Shown here: piece after piece, positions 24,701 to 36,500 of the stretch
Layout of the letters: each line of letters starts with the position of its first letter
Position numbering within the stretch: position 1 is the stretch's first letter
Assembly (NCBI GenBank): GCA_031769625.1
Contig: JAUIMM010000579.1
Span: 372,001 to 436,000 of the forward strand
Reading direction: 5' to 3'
Origin: Taudactylus pleione
Taxonomy: Eukaryota > Chordata > Amphibia > Anura > Myobatrachidae
DNA: 64,000 nucleotides
Translations under genes and position numbers: made by a program
The notes under the pieces: generated by a model
Seen by the model: only the letters and a program-made list of their open reading frames with translations
Databases searched by the model: none
What the model was told of the DNA's origin: nothing

Positions 24701-27700
24701 TAGTTACCTGGTAGAAGTGGTCTGGTTGCTAAGGGCTGAGTCGGCCATATTACCTGGCAGAAGTGGTCTGGTTGCTATGGGCTGAGTCGGCCTAGTTACC
24801 TGCAGAAGTGGTCTGGTTGCTAGGGGCTGACTTGGTCTAGTTACCTGGTAGAAGTGGTCTGGTTGCTAGGGGCTGAGTCGGCCTAGTTACCTGGCAGAAG
24901 TGGTCTGGTTGCTAGGGGCAGGGTCTGCCTAGTTATCTGGCAGAGTTGGTCTGGTTGCTAAGGGCTGAGTCGGCCATATTACCTGGCAGAAGTGGTCTGG
25001 TTGCTAAGGGCTGAGTCGGCCTAGATACCTGGGCAGAAGTGGTCTGGTTGCTAGGGGCTGACTCGGTCTAGTTACCTGGCAGAAGTGGTCTGGTTGCTAG
25101 GGGCTGAGTCTGCCTAGTTACCTGGCAGAAGTGGTCTGGTTGCTAGGGGCTGACTTGGTCTAGTTACCTGGCAGAAGTGGTCTGGTTGCTAGGGGCTGAG
25201 TCTGCCTAGTTACCTGGCAGAAGTGGTCTGGTTGCTAGGGGCTGAGTCTGCCTAGTTACCTGGCAGAAGTGGTCTGGTTGCTAGGGGCTGACTTGGTCTA
25301 GTTACTAGGTAGAAGTGGTCTGGTTGCTAGGGGCTGAGTCGGCCTAGTTACCTGGCAGAAGTGGTCTAGTTGCTAGGGGCTGGGTCTGCCTAGTTATCTG
25401 GCAGAAGTGGTCTGGTTGCTAAGGGCTGAGTTGGCCTAGATACCTGGGTAGAAGTGGTCTGGTTGCTAGGGGCTGAACCGGCCTAGTTACCTGGCAGAAG
25501 TGGTCTGGTTGCTAGGGGTTGACTCAGCCTAAATAATGTACCTGGGCAGAAGTGGTCTGGTTGCTAGGGGCTGAGTCGGCCTAGTTACCTGGCAGAAGTG
25601 TGTTGGTTTCTAGGGGCTGACTTGGTCTAGTTACCTGGCAGAAGTGAGTCAGCCTAGTGGTCTGGTTGCTAGGGGCTGAGTCACCCTAGTTATCTGGCAG
25701 AAGTGGTCTGGTTGCGAAGGGCTAATTCGGCCTAGTTATCTGGCAGAAGTGGTCTGGTTGCTAAGGGCAGAGTCGGCCTAGATACCTGGGCAGAAGTGGT
25801 CTGGTTGCTAGGGGCTGACTCGGTCTAGTTACCTGGCAGAAGTGGTCTGGCTGCTAGGGGCTAAATCGGACTAGTTACCTGGCAGAAGTGGTCTGGTTGC
25901 TAGGGGCTGAGTCTGCCTAGTTACCTGGCAGAAGTGGTCTGGTTGCTAGGGGCTGACTTGGTCTAGTTACCTGGCAGAAGTGGTCTGGTTGCTAGGGGCT
26001 GAGTCTGCCTAGTTACCTGGCATAAGTGGTCTGGTTGCTAGGGGCTGAGTCTGCCTAGTTACCTGGCAGAAGTGGTCTGGTTGCTAGGGGCTGACTTGGT
26101 CTAGTTACCAGGTAGAAGTGGTCTGGTTGCTAGGGGCTGAGTCGGCCTAGTTACCTGGCAGAAGTGGTCTAGTTGCTAGGGGCTTGGTCTGCCTAGTTAT
26201 CAGGCAGAAGTGGTCTGTTGCTAAGGGCTGAGTTGGCCTAGATACCTGGGTAGAAGTGGTCTGGTTGCTAGGGGCTGAACCGGCCTAGTTACCTGGCAGA
26301 AGTGGTCTGGTTGCTAGGGGTTGACTCAGCCTAAATAATGTACCTGGGCCGAAGTGGTCTGGTTGCTAGGGGCTGAGTCGGCCTAGTTACCTGGCAGAAG
26401 TGTTTTGGTTTCTAGGGGCTGACTTGGTCTAGTTACCTGGCAGAAGTGAGTCAGCCTAGTGGTCTGGTTGCTAGGGGCTGAGTCAGCCTAGTTATCTGGC
26501 AGAAGTGGTCTGGTTGCTAAGGGCTGAGTCGGCCTAGATACCTGGGCAGAAGTGGTCTGGTTGCTAGGGGCTGACTGGGTCTAGTTACCTGGCAGAAGTG
26601 GTCTGGCTGCTAGGGGCTAAATCGGACTAGTTAACTGGCAGAAGTGGTCTGGTTGCTAGGGGCTGAGTCTGCCTAGTTACCTGGCAGAAGTGGTCTGGTT
26701 GCTAGGGGCTGACTTGGTCTAGTTACCTGGCAGAAGTGGTCTGGTTGCTAGGGGCTGAGTCTGCCTAGTTACCTGGCAGAAGTGGTCTGGTTGCTAGGGG
26801 CTGACTTGGTCTAGTTACCAGGTAGAAGTGGTCTGGTTGCTAGGGGCTGAGTCGGCCTAGTTACCTGGCAGAAGTGGTCTAGTTGCTAGGGGCTTGGTCT
26901 GCCTAGTTATCAGGCAGAAGTGGTCTGGTTGCTAAGGGCTGAGTTGGCCTAGATACCTGGGTAGAAGTGGTCTGGTTGCTAGGGGCTGAACCGGCCTAGT
27001 TACCTGGCAGAAGTGGTCTGGTTGCTAGGGGTTGACTCAGCCTAAATAATGTACCTGGGCAGAAGTGGTCTGGTTGCTAGGGGCTGAGTCGGCCTAGTTA
27101 CCTGGCAGAAGTGTTTTGGTTTCTAGGGGCTGACTTGGTCTAGTTACCTGGCAGAAGTGAGTCAGCCTAGTGGTCTGGTTGCTAGGGGCTGAGTCAGCCT
27201 AGTTATCTGGCAGAAGTGGTCTGGTTGCTAAGGGCTGAGTCGGCCTAGATACCTGGGCAGAAGTGGTCTGGTTGCTAGGGGCTGACTGGGTCTAGTTACC
27301 TGGCAGAAGTGGTCTGGCTGCTAGGGGCTAAATCGGACTAGTTAACTGGCAGAAGTGGTCTGGTTGCTAGGGGCTGAGTCTGCCTAGTTACCTGGCAGAA
27401 GTGGTCTGGTTGCTAGGGGCTGACTTGGTCTAGTTACCTGGCAGAAGTGGTCTGGTTGCTAGGGGCTGAGTCTGCCTAGTTACCTGGCAGAAGTGGTCTG
27501 GTTGCTAGGGGCTGAGTCTGCCTAGTTACCTGGCAGAAGTGGTCTGGTTGCTAGGGGCTGACTTGGTCTAGTTACCAGGTAGAAGTGGTCTGGTTGCTAG
27601 GGGCTGAGTCGGCCTAGTTACCTGGCAGAAGTGGTCTAGTTGCTAGGGGCTGGGTCTGCCTAGTTATCTGGCAGAAGTGGTCTGGTTGCTAAGGGCTGAG

Positions 27701-28145
27701 TTGGCCTAGATACCTGGGTAGAAGTGGTCTGGTTGCTAGGGGATGAACCTGGCCTAGTTACCTGGCAGAAGTGGTCTGGTTGCTAGGGGCTGAGTCAGCC
27801 TAGTTATCTGGCAGAAGTGGTCTGGTGGGATGGCTACGGAATGCCAGTGGTCGGGATCCCGGCGGCCAGAATCCCAACCCTCTCCCTACCCTAACCCTCC
27901 CTTCCCGATGCCTCACCCTAGCCTCCCCCGCTAGTGCCTAAGCCTAACTTCCACCTTTCCTCCCCGCACCCTAAACCTAACCCTCCCCCCTCAGTGCCTA
28001 ACCCTCCCCCCAACCCCTCCACTTACCTTCGGGATACTTGTGTCAGGATTCCAGCCACGGTATTCTCAGCGCTGGCATCCGCTGTGTTGGGATATTGAAC
28101 GTATCCCGTTCTGGTTGCTAGGGGCTGAGTCAACCTAGTTACCTG
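18735..28145. repeat. 46-bp minisatellite (GGTTGCTAGGGGCTGAGTCG)
   Basis: The unit is 46 bp (GTCTGGTTGCTAGGGGCTGA, then GTCGGCCTAGTTACCTGGCAGAAGTG), checked at 19811 and 19857. There are roughly 200 copies. Common variants are GACTTGGTCTAG for GAGTCGGCCTAG, GATACCTGGGCAG for GTTACCTGGCAG, and a short unit lacking TTACCTGGCAGAAG. Rare variants mark higher-order blocks: TGCTTACTAAGGGC recurs near 19550, 21480, 22030, 23390, 23940 and 24450, and CCTAAATAATGTACC near 18940, 20890, 25520, 26330 and 27040. A 284-bp element interrupts it near the right end. Confidence 0.96.
27826..28109. mobile_element. Unclassified 284-bp insertion in the 46-bp array
   Basis: This non-array sequence interrupts one unit. 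TCTGG occurs at both edges (27821-27825 and 28110-28114), and removing the insertion restores the unit. The ends begin GGGAT in inverted orientation (TGGGATGGCTACGG; GAACGTATCCCG). The middle is C-rich with several CCCTAACCCTCCC-like words. These resemble telomeric repeat but are not in register, so this is not an interstitial telomere. No ORF is present. Confidence 0.65.
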
Positions 28146-28385
28146 GGGAGAAGCATACTTGCCTACTTTTGAAAAAGCAAATCAGGGAGAGTGTGTAAGC
28201 AGCACCTATGAGTGCGGCGGTAAAATGGGCGTGTACTGCTACATCTGAGAGGTGTGTCATACATGTGATAGGCGTGTACTGCTACATCTGAGAGGTGTGT
28301 CATACATGTGATAGGCGTGTACTGCTACATCTGAGAGGTGTGTCATACATGTGATAGGCGTGTACTGCTACATCTGAGAGGCTTG
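28146..28385. repeat. CATACTTGCC-family fragment followed by a short 43-bp tandem repeat
   Basis: GCATACTTGCCTACTT (from about 28147) matches the left end of the element at 18323. From about 28230 a 43-bp unit (GTGTACTGCTACATCTGAGA, then GGTGTGTCATACATGTGATAGGC) is repeated almost four times, for example at 28231 and 28274, before the next array begins. Confidence 0.7.
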
Positions 28386-30515
28386 TCACTGTATTAGTGT
28401 CTCAGTAATGGTACCTAAGCGCAGTATACCATTTCTGTATGTGACTGTATTAGTGTGTCAGTAGCGGTACATAAGCGCACTATACCATTCCTTTATGTGA
28501 CTGTATTAGTGTGTCAGTAGCGGTACATAAGCGCACTATACCATTCCTTTATGTGACTGTATTAGTGTGTCAGTAGCGGTACATAAGCACACTATACCAT
28601 TCCTTTATGTGACTGTATTAGTGTCTCAGTAGCAGTACATAAGCACACTATACCATTCCTTTATGTGACTGTATTAGTGTCTCAGTAGGGTACATAAGCG
28701 CACTATACCATTCCTTTATGTGACTGTATTAGTGTCTCAGTAGGGTACATAAGCGCAGTATACCATGTCTGTATGTGACTGTATTAGTGTGTCAGTAGGG
28801 TACATAAGCGCACTATACCATTCCTTTATGTGACTGTATTAGTGTGTCAGTAGCGGTACATAAGCGCACTATACCATTCCTTTATGTGACTGTATTAGTG
28901 TCTCAGTAGGGTACATAAGCGCACTATACCATTCCTTTATGTGACTGTATTAGTGTGTCAGTAGGGTACATAAGCGCACTATACCATTCCTTTATGTGAC
29001 TGTATTAGTGTGTCAGTAGCGGTACATAAGCGCACTATACCATTCCTTTATGTGACTGTATTAGTGTGTCAGTAGCGGTACATAAGCGCACTATACCATT
29101 CCTTTATGTGACTGTATTAGTGTGTCAGTAGCGGTACATAAGCACACTATACCATTCCTTTATGTGACTGTATTAGTGTCTCAGTAGCAGTACATAAGCA
29201 CACTATACCATTCCTTTATGTGACTGTATTAGTGTCTCAGTAGGGTACATAAGCGCACTATACCATTCCTTTATGTGACTGTATTAGTGTCTCAGTAGGG
29301 TACATAAGCGCAGTATACCATGTCTGTATGTGACTGTATTAGTGTGTCAGTAGGGTACATAAGCGCACTATACCATTCCTTTATGTGACTGTATTAGTGT
29401 GTCAGTAGCGGTACATAAGCGCACTATACCATTCCTTTATGTGACTGTATTAGTGTCTCAGTAGGGTACATAAGCGCACTATACCATTCCTTTATGTGAC
29501 TGTATTAGTGTGTCAGTAGGGTACATAAGCGCACTATACCATTCCTTTATGTGACTGTATTAGTGTGTCAGTAGCGGTACATAAGCGCACTATACCATTC
29601 CTTTATGTGACTGTATTAGTGTCTCAGTAGGGTACATAAGCGCACTATACCATTTCTGTATGTGACTGTATTAGTGTCTCAGTAGGGTACATAAGCGCAG
29701 TATACCATGTCTGTATGTGACTGTATTAGTGTGTCAGTAGGGTACATAAGCGCACTATACCATTCCTTTATGTGACTGTATTAGTGTCTCAGTAGGGTAC
29801 ATAAGCGCACTATACCATTCCTTTATGTGACTGTATTAGTGTCTCAGTAGCAGTACATAAGAGCACTATACCATGTCTATATGTGACTGTATTAGTGTCT
29901 CAGTAATGGTACCTAAGCGCACTATACCATTCCTTTATGTGACTGTATTAGTGTCTCAGTAGGGTACCTAAGAGCACTATACCATTCCTTTATGTGACTG
30001 TATTAGTGTCTCAGTAGCAGTACATAAGCGCACTATACCATGTCTGTATGTGACTGTATTAGTGTCTCAGTAGGGTACATAAGCGCACTATACCATTCCT
30101 TTATGTGACTGTATTAGTGTCTCAGTAGGGTACATAAGCGCACTATACCATTCCTTTATGTGACTGTATTAGTGTCTCAGTAGGATACCTAAGCGCACTA
30201 TACCATGTCTGTATGTGACTGTATTAGTGTCTCAGTAGGGTACATAAGCGCAGTATACCATTCCTTTATGTGACTGTATTAGTGTCTCAGTAATGGTACC
30301 TAAGCGCACTATACTATTCCTTTATGTGACTGTATTAGTGTCTCAGTAGGGTACCTAAGCGCACTATACCATTCCTTTATGTGACTGTATTAGTGTCTCA
30401 GTAGCGGTACATAAGCGCACTATACCATTCCTTTATGTGACTGTATTAGTGTCTCAGTAATGGTACCTAAGCGCACTATACCATTCCTTTATGTGACTGT
30501 TTAGTGTCTCAGTGG
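28386..30515. repeat. 55-56-bp minisatellite
   Basis: The unit is GTGACTGTATTAGTGTCTCA, GTAGGGTACATAAGCGCACT, then ATACCATTCCTTTAT: 55 bp with GTAGGG and 56 bp with GTAGCGG, about 38 copies. A block of about ten units is duplicated in tandem: the rare variant AGCAGTACATAAGCACAC is at 28631 and again at 29186, 555 bp apart, and the flanking variants follow in the same order. Confidence 0.95.
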
Positions 30516-33500
30516 AGTAGCAGCGGTGTAGTTGTTAGGAGTGTTAGCGGAGTAGTTGCTAGGGGCAGTAGCGGAGTAGTTGCTAGGGGCAGTAGCGGAG
30601 TAGTTGCTAGGGGCAGTAGCGGATTAGTTGCTAAGGGCAGTAGCGGAGTAGTTGCTAGGGGCAGTAGCGGAGTAGTTGCTAGGGGAAGTAGTGGAGTAGT
30701 TGCTAGGGGAAGTAGTGGAGTAGTTGTTAGGGGAAGTAGTGGAGTAGTTGCAAAGGGCAGTAGTGGAGTAGTTAGGGGTTCCCAACCACGGTCCTCAAGG
30801 CACACTAACAGTCCAGGTTTTAGGGATAGCCATACTTGAGCACAGGTGACTTAATTAGTGCCTCAGTTATTTTGATTGAACCATCTGTGCACAATCATGG
30901 ATATCACTAAAACCAGGACTGTTAGTATGCCTTGAGGACCGAGGTTGGGAATCACTGAGTTAGGGGCAGTAGTGGAGTAGTTGCTAGGGGCAGTAGTGGA
31001 GTAGCAGCGGTGTAGTTGTTAGGGGCAGTAGCGGAGTAGTTGCCAAGGGCAGTACTGGAGTAGCAGCGGTGTAGTTGTTAGGGGCAGTAGCGGAGTAGTT
31101 GCTAGGGGCAGTAGTGTAGTTACTAGGGGCAGTATTGGAGTAGCAGTGGTGTAGTTGTTAGGGGCAGTAGCGGAGTAGTTGCTAAGGGCAGTAGTGGAGT
31201 AGTTCTTAGGGGCAGTAGCGGAGTAGTTGTTAGGGGCAGTAGTGGAGTAGCAGCGGTGTAGTTGTTAGGGGCAATAGTGGAGTAGTTGCTAGGGGCAGTA
31301 GTGTAGTAACAGCGGAGTAGTTGCTAGGGGCAGTAGTGGAGTAGTAGTGGTGTAGTTGTTAGGGGCAGTAGTGGAGTAGTTGCTAAAGGCAGTAGCGGAG
31401 TAGTTCTTAGGGGCAGTAGCGGAGTAGTTGCTAAGTGCAGTAGTGGAGTACCAGCGGAGTAGTTGCTAGGGGCAGTAGTGGAGTAGCAGCGGAGTAGTTG
31501 TTAGGGCCAGTAGTGGAGTAGTAGTGGTGTAGTTGCTAGGGGCAGTAGCGGAGTAGTTGCTAAAGGCAGTAGCAGAGTAGTTCTTAGGGGCAGTAGCGGA
31601 GTAGTTGCTAAGTTCAGTAGTGGAGTACCAGCGGAGTAGTTGCTAGGGGCAGTAGTGGAGTAGCAGCGGAGTAGTTGTTAGGGCCAGTAGTGGAGTAGTT
31701 GCTAGGGGTAGTAGTGGAGTAGTAGTGGTGTAGTTGCTAGGGGCAGTAGTAGAGTAGTTGCTAAAGGCAGTAGCGGAGTAGTTCTTAGGGGCAGCAGCGG
31801 AGTAGTTGCTAGGGGCAGTAGTGGAGTAGTAGTGGTGTAGTTGTTAGGGGTAATAGTGGAGAAGTTGCTAAAGTCAGTAGCGGAGTAGTTATTTGGGCAG
31901 TAGCAGTGTAGTTGTTAGGAGCAGTGGTGGAGTAGTTGCTAAGGCCAGTAGCGGAATAGTTGCTAAGGGCAGTAGTAGAGTAGCAGCGAAGTAGTTGCTA
32001 GGGCCAGTAGCGGAGTAGTAGCGGAGTAGTTGCTAGGGGCAGTAGTGGAGTAGTTGCTAGGGGCAGTAGCGGAGTAGTTGCTAAGGGCAGTAGCGGAGTT
32101 TGTTAGGGGCAGTAGTGGAGTAGTTGCTAGGGGCAGTAGTGGAGTAGTTGCTAGGGGCAGAAGTGGAGTAGTTGCTAGGGGCAGTAGGGGAGTAGTTGCT
32201 AGGGGCAGTAGCGGAGTTTGTTAGGGGCAGAAGTGGAGTAGTTGCTAGGGGCAGTAGTGAAGTAGTTGCTAGGGGCAGAAGCGGAGTAGTTGCTAGGGCC
32301 AGTAGCGAAGTTTGTTAGGGGCAGTAGCGGAGTAGTTGCTAGGACCAGTAGTGGAGTAGCAGCGGTGTAGTTGCTAGGGCCAGTAGCGGAGTAGTAGCGG
32401 AGTAGTTGCTAGGGCCAGTAGCGGAGTAGTAGCGGAGTAGTTGCTAGGGGCAATAGTGGAGTAGTTGCTAGGGGCAGTAGCGGAGTAGTTGCTAAGGGCA
32501 GTAGCGGAGTTTGTTAGGGGCAGTAGTGGAGTAGTTGCTAGGGGCAGAAGTGGAGTAGTTGCTAGGGGCAGAAGTGGAGTAGTTGCTAGGGGCAGTAGCG
32601 GAGTAGTTGCTAGGGGCAGTAGCGGAGTAGTTGCTAGGGCCAGTAGCAGAGTTTGTTAGGGGCAGTAGCGGTGTAGTTGCTAGGGCAAGTAGCGGAGTAG
32701 TAGCGGAGTAGTTGCTAGAGCCAGTAGTGGAGTAGTAGCGGAGTAGTTGTTAGGGGCAGTAGCGGAGTAACAGCGGAGTAGTTGCTAGGGGCAGTAGTGG
32801 AGTAGTAGTGGTGTAATTGTTAGGGGCAGTAGTGGAGTAGTTGCTAGGGGCAGTAGCGGAGCAGTTGCTAGGGGCAGTAGCGGAGTAGTTGCTAGGGGCA
32901 GTAGTGGAGCAGTTGCTAGGGGCAGTAGCGGAGTAGTTGCTAGGGGCAGTAGTGGAGTAGTTGCTAGGGGCAGTAACGGAGTAGTTGCTAGGGGCAGTAG
33001 CGGAGCAGTTGCTAGGGGCAGTAGCGGAGTAGTTGCTAGGGGCAGTAGCGGAGTAGTTGCTAGGGGCAGTAGTGGAGTAGCAGCGGTGTAGTTGCTAGGG
33101 CCAGTAGCGGAGTAGTAGCGGAGTAGTTGCTAGGGCCAGTAGGGGAGTAGTAGCGGAGTAGTTGCTAGGGGCAATAGTGGAGTAGTTGCTAGGGGCAGTA
33201 GCGGAGTAGTTGCTAAGGGCAGTAGCGGAGTTTGTTAGGGGCAGTAGTGGAGTAGTTGCTAGGGGCAGAAGTGGAGTAGTTGCTAGGGGCAGAAGTGGAG
33301 TAGTTGCTAGGGGCAGTAGCGGAGTAGTTGCTAGGGGCAGTAGCGGAGTAGTTGCTAGGGGCAGTAGCGGAGTAGTTGCTAGGGCCAGTAGCAGAGTTTG
33401 TTAGGGGCAGTAGCGGTGTAGTTGCTAGGGCAAGTAGCGGAGTAGTAGCGGAGTAGTTGCTAGAGCCAGTAGTGGAGTAGTAGCGGAGTAGTTGTTAGGG

Positions 33501-36500
33501 GCAGTAGCGGAGTAACAGCGGAGTAGTTGCTAGGGGCAGTAGTGGAGTAGTAGTGGTGTAGTTGTTAGGGGCAGTAGTGGAGTAGTTGCTAGGGGCAGTA
33601 GCGGAGCAGTTGCTAGGGGCAGTAGCGGAGTAGTTGCTAGGGGCAGTAGTGGAGCAGTTGCTAGGGGCAGTAGCGGAGTAGTTGCTAGGGGCAGTAGTGG
33701 AGTAGTTGCTAGGGGCAGTAGTGGAGTAGTTGCTAGGGGCAGTAACGGAGTAGTTTCTAGGGGCAGTAGCGGAGCAGTTGCTAGGGGCAGTAGCGGAGTA
33801 GTTGCTAGGGGCAGTAGCGGAGCAGTTGCTAGGGGCAGTAGTGCAGTAGTTGCTAGGGGCAGTAGCGGAGCAGTTGCTAGGGGCAGTAGTGCAGTAGTTG
33901 ATAGGGGCAGTAGCGGAGTAGTTGCTAGGGGCAGTAGCGGAGTAGTTGCTAGGACCAGTAGCGGAGTTTGTTAGGGGCAGTAGCGGAGTAGTTGCTAGGG
34001 GCAGTAGCGGAGTAGTTGCTAGGGGCAGTAGCGGAGTTTGTTAGGGGCAGTAGCGGAGCAGTTGCTAGGGGCAGTAGCGGAGCAGTTGCTAGGGGCAGTA
34101 GTGGAGTAGTTGCTAGGGGCAGTAGCGGAGTAGTTGCTAGGGGCAGTAGCGGAGTTTGTTAGGGGCAGTAGCGGAGCAGTTGCTAGGGGCAGTAGTGGAG
34201 TAGTTGCTAGGGGCAGTAGCGGAGTTTGTTAGGGGCAGTAGCGGAGCAGTTGCTAGGGGCAGTAGCGGAGCAGTTGCTAGGGGCAGTAGCGGAGCAGTTG
34301 CTAGGGGCAGTAGTGGAGCAGTTGCTAGGGGCAGTAGCGGAGTAGTTGCTAGGGGCAGTAGTGGAGCAGTTGCTAGGGGCAGTAGTGCAGTAGTTGCTAG
34401 GGGCAGTAGCGGAGTAGTTGCTAGGGGCAGTAGCGGAGCAGTTGCTAGGGGCAGTAGCGCAGTAGTTGCTAGGGGCAGTAGCGCAGTAGTTGCTAGGGGC
34501 AGTAGCGGAGTAGTTGCTAGGGGCAGTAGCGGAGTAGTTGCTAAGGGCAGTAGCGGAGTAGTTGCTAGGGGCAGTAGCGGAGCAGTTGCTAGGGGCAGTA
34601 GCGGAGTTTGTTAGGGGCAGTAGCGGAGCAGTTGCTAGGGGCAGTAGCGGAGCAGTTGCTAGGGGCAGTAGCGGAGCAGTTGCTAGGGGCAGTAGTGGAG
34701 CAGTTGCTAGGGGCAGTAGCGGAGTAGTTGCTAGGGGCAGTAGCGGAGTAGTTGCTAGGGGCAGTAGTGGAGTAGCAGCGGTGTAGTTGCTAGGGCCAGT
34801 AGCGGAGTAGTAGCGGAGTAGTTGCTAGGGCCAGTAGGGGAGTAGTAGCGGAGTAGTTGCTAGGGGCAATAGTGGAGTAGTTGCTAGGGGCAGTAGCGGA
34901 GTAGTTGCTAAGGGCAGTAGCGGAGTTTGTTAGGGGCAGTAGTGGAGTAGTTGCTAGGGGCAGAAGTGGAGTAGTTGCTAGGGGCAGAAGTGGAGTAGTT
35001 GCTAGGGGCAGTAGCGGAGTAGTTGCTAGGGGCAGTAGCGGAGTAGTTGCTAGGGGCAGTAGCGGAGTAGTTGCTAGGGCCAGTAGCAGAGTTTGTTAGG
35101 GGCAGTAGCGGTGTAGTTGCTAGGGCAAGTAGCGGAGTAGTAGCGGAGTAGTTGCTAGAGCCAGTAGTGGAGTAGTAGCGGAGTAGTTGTTAGGGGCAGT
35201 AGCGGAGTAACAGCGGAGTAGTTGCTAGGGGCAGTAGTGGAGTAGTAGTGGTGTAGTTGTTAGGGGCAGTAGTGGAGTAGTTGCTAGGGGCAGTAGCGGA
35301 GCAGTTGCTAGGGGCAGTAGCGGAGTAGTTGCTAGGGGCAGTAGTGGAGCAGTTGCTAGGGGCAGTAGCGGAGTAGTTGCTAGGGGCAGTAGTGGAGTAG
35401 TTGCTAGGGGCAGTAGTGGAGTAGTTGCTAGGGGCAGTAACGGAGTAGTTGCTAGGGGCAGTAGCGGAGCAGTTGCTAGGGGCAGTAGCGGAGTAGTTGC
35501 TAGGGGCAGTAGCGGAGCAGTTGCTAGGGGCAGTAGTGCAGTAGTTGCTAGGGGCAGTAGCGGAGCAGTTGCTAGGGGCAGTAGTGCAGTAGTTGCTAGG
35601 GGCAGTAGCGGAGTAGTTGCTAGGGGCAGTAGCGGAGTAGTTGCTAGGACCAGTAGCGGAGTTTGTTAGGGGCAGTAGCGGAGTAGTTGCTAGGGGCAGT
35701 AGCGGAGTAGTTGCTAGGGGCAGTAGCGGAGTTTGTTAGGGGCAGTAGCGGAGCAGTTGCTAGAGGCAGTAGCGGAGCAGTTGCTAGGGGCAGTAGTGGA
35801 GTAGTTGCTAGGGGCAGTAGCGGAGTAGTTGCTAGGGGCAGTAGCGGAGTTTGTTAGGGGCAGTAGCGGAGCAGTTGCTAGGGGCAGTAGTGGAGTAGTT
35901 GCTAGGGGCAGTAGCGGAGTTTGTTAGGGGCAGTAGCGGAGCAGTTGCTAGGGGCAGTAGCGGAGCAGTTGCTAGGGGCAGTAGCGGAGCAGTTGCTAGG
36001 GGCAGTAGTGGAGCAGTTGCTAGGGGCAGTAGCGGAGTAGTTGCTAGGGGCAGTAGTGGAGCAGTTGCTAGGGGCAGTAGTGCAGTAGTTGCTAGGGGCA
36101 GTAGCGGAGTAGTTGCTAGGGGCAGTAGCGGAGCAGTTGCTAGGGGCAGTAGCGCAGTAGTTGCTAGGGGCAGTAGCGCAGTAGTTGCTAGGGGCAGTAG
36201 CGGAGTAGTTGCTAGGGGCAGTAGCGGAGTAGTTGCTAAGGGCAGTAGCGGAGTAGTTGCTAGGGGCAGTAGCGGAGCAGTTGCTAGGGGCAGTAGCGGA
36301 GTTTGTTAGGGGCAGTAGCGGAGCAGTTGCTAGGGGCAATAGTGGAGTAGTTGCTAGGGGCAGTAGCGGAGTAGTTGCTAAGGGCAGTAGCGGAGTTTGT
36401 TAGGGGCAGTAGTGGAGTAGTTGCTAGGGGCAGAAGTGGAGTAGTTGCTAGGGGCAGAAGTGGAGTAGTTGCTAGGAGCAGTAGCGGAGTAGTTGCTAGG

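Noticed and set aside
27880..28020. Interstitial telomeric repeat (CCCTAACCCTCCC words)
   Set aside because: Only a few irregular matches to CCCTAA are present, inside what looks like a transposon insertion. There is no run of perfect hexamers.
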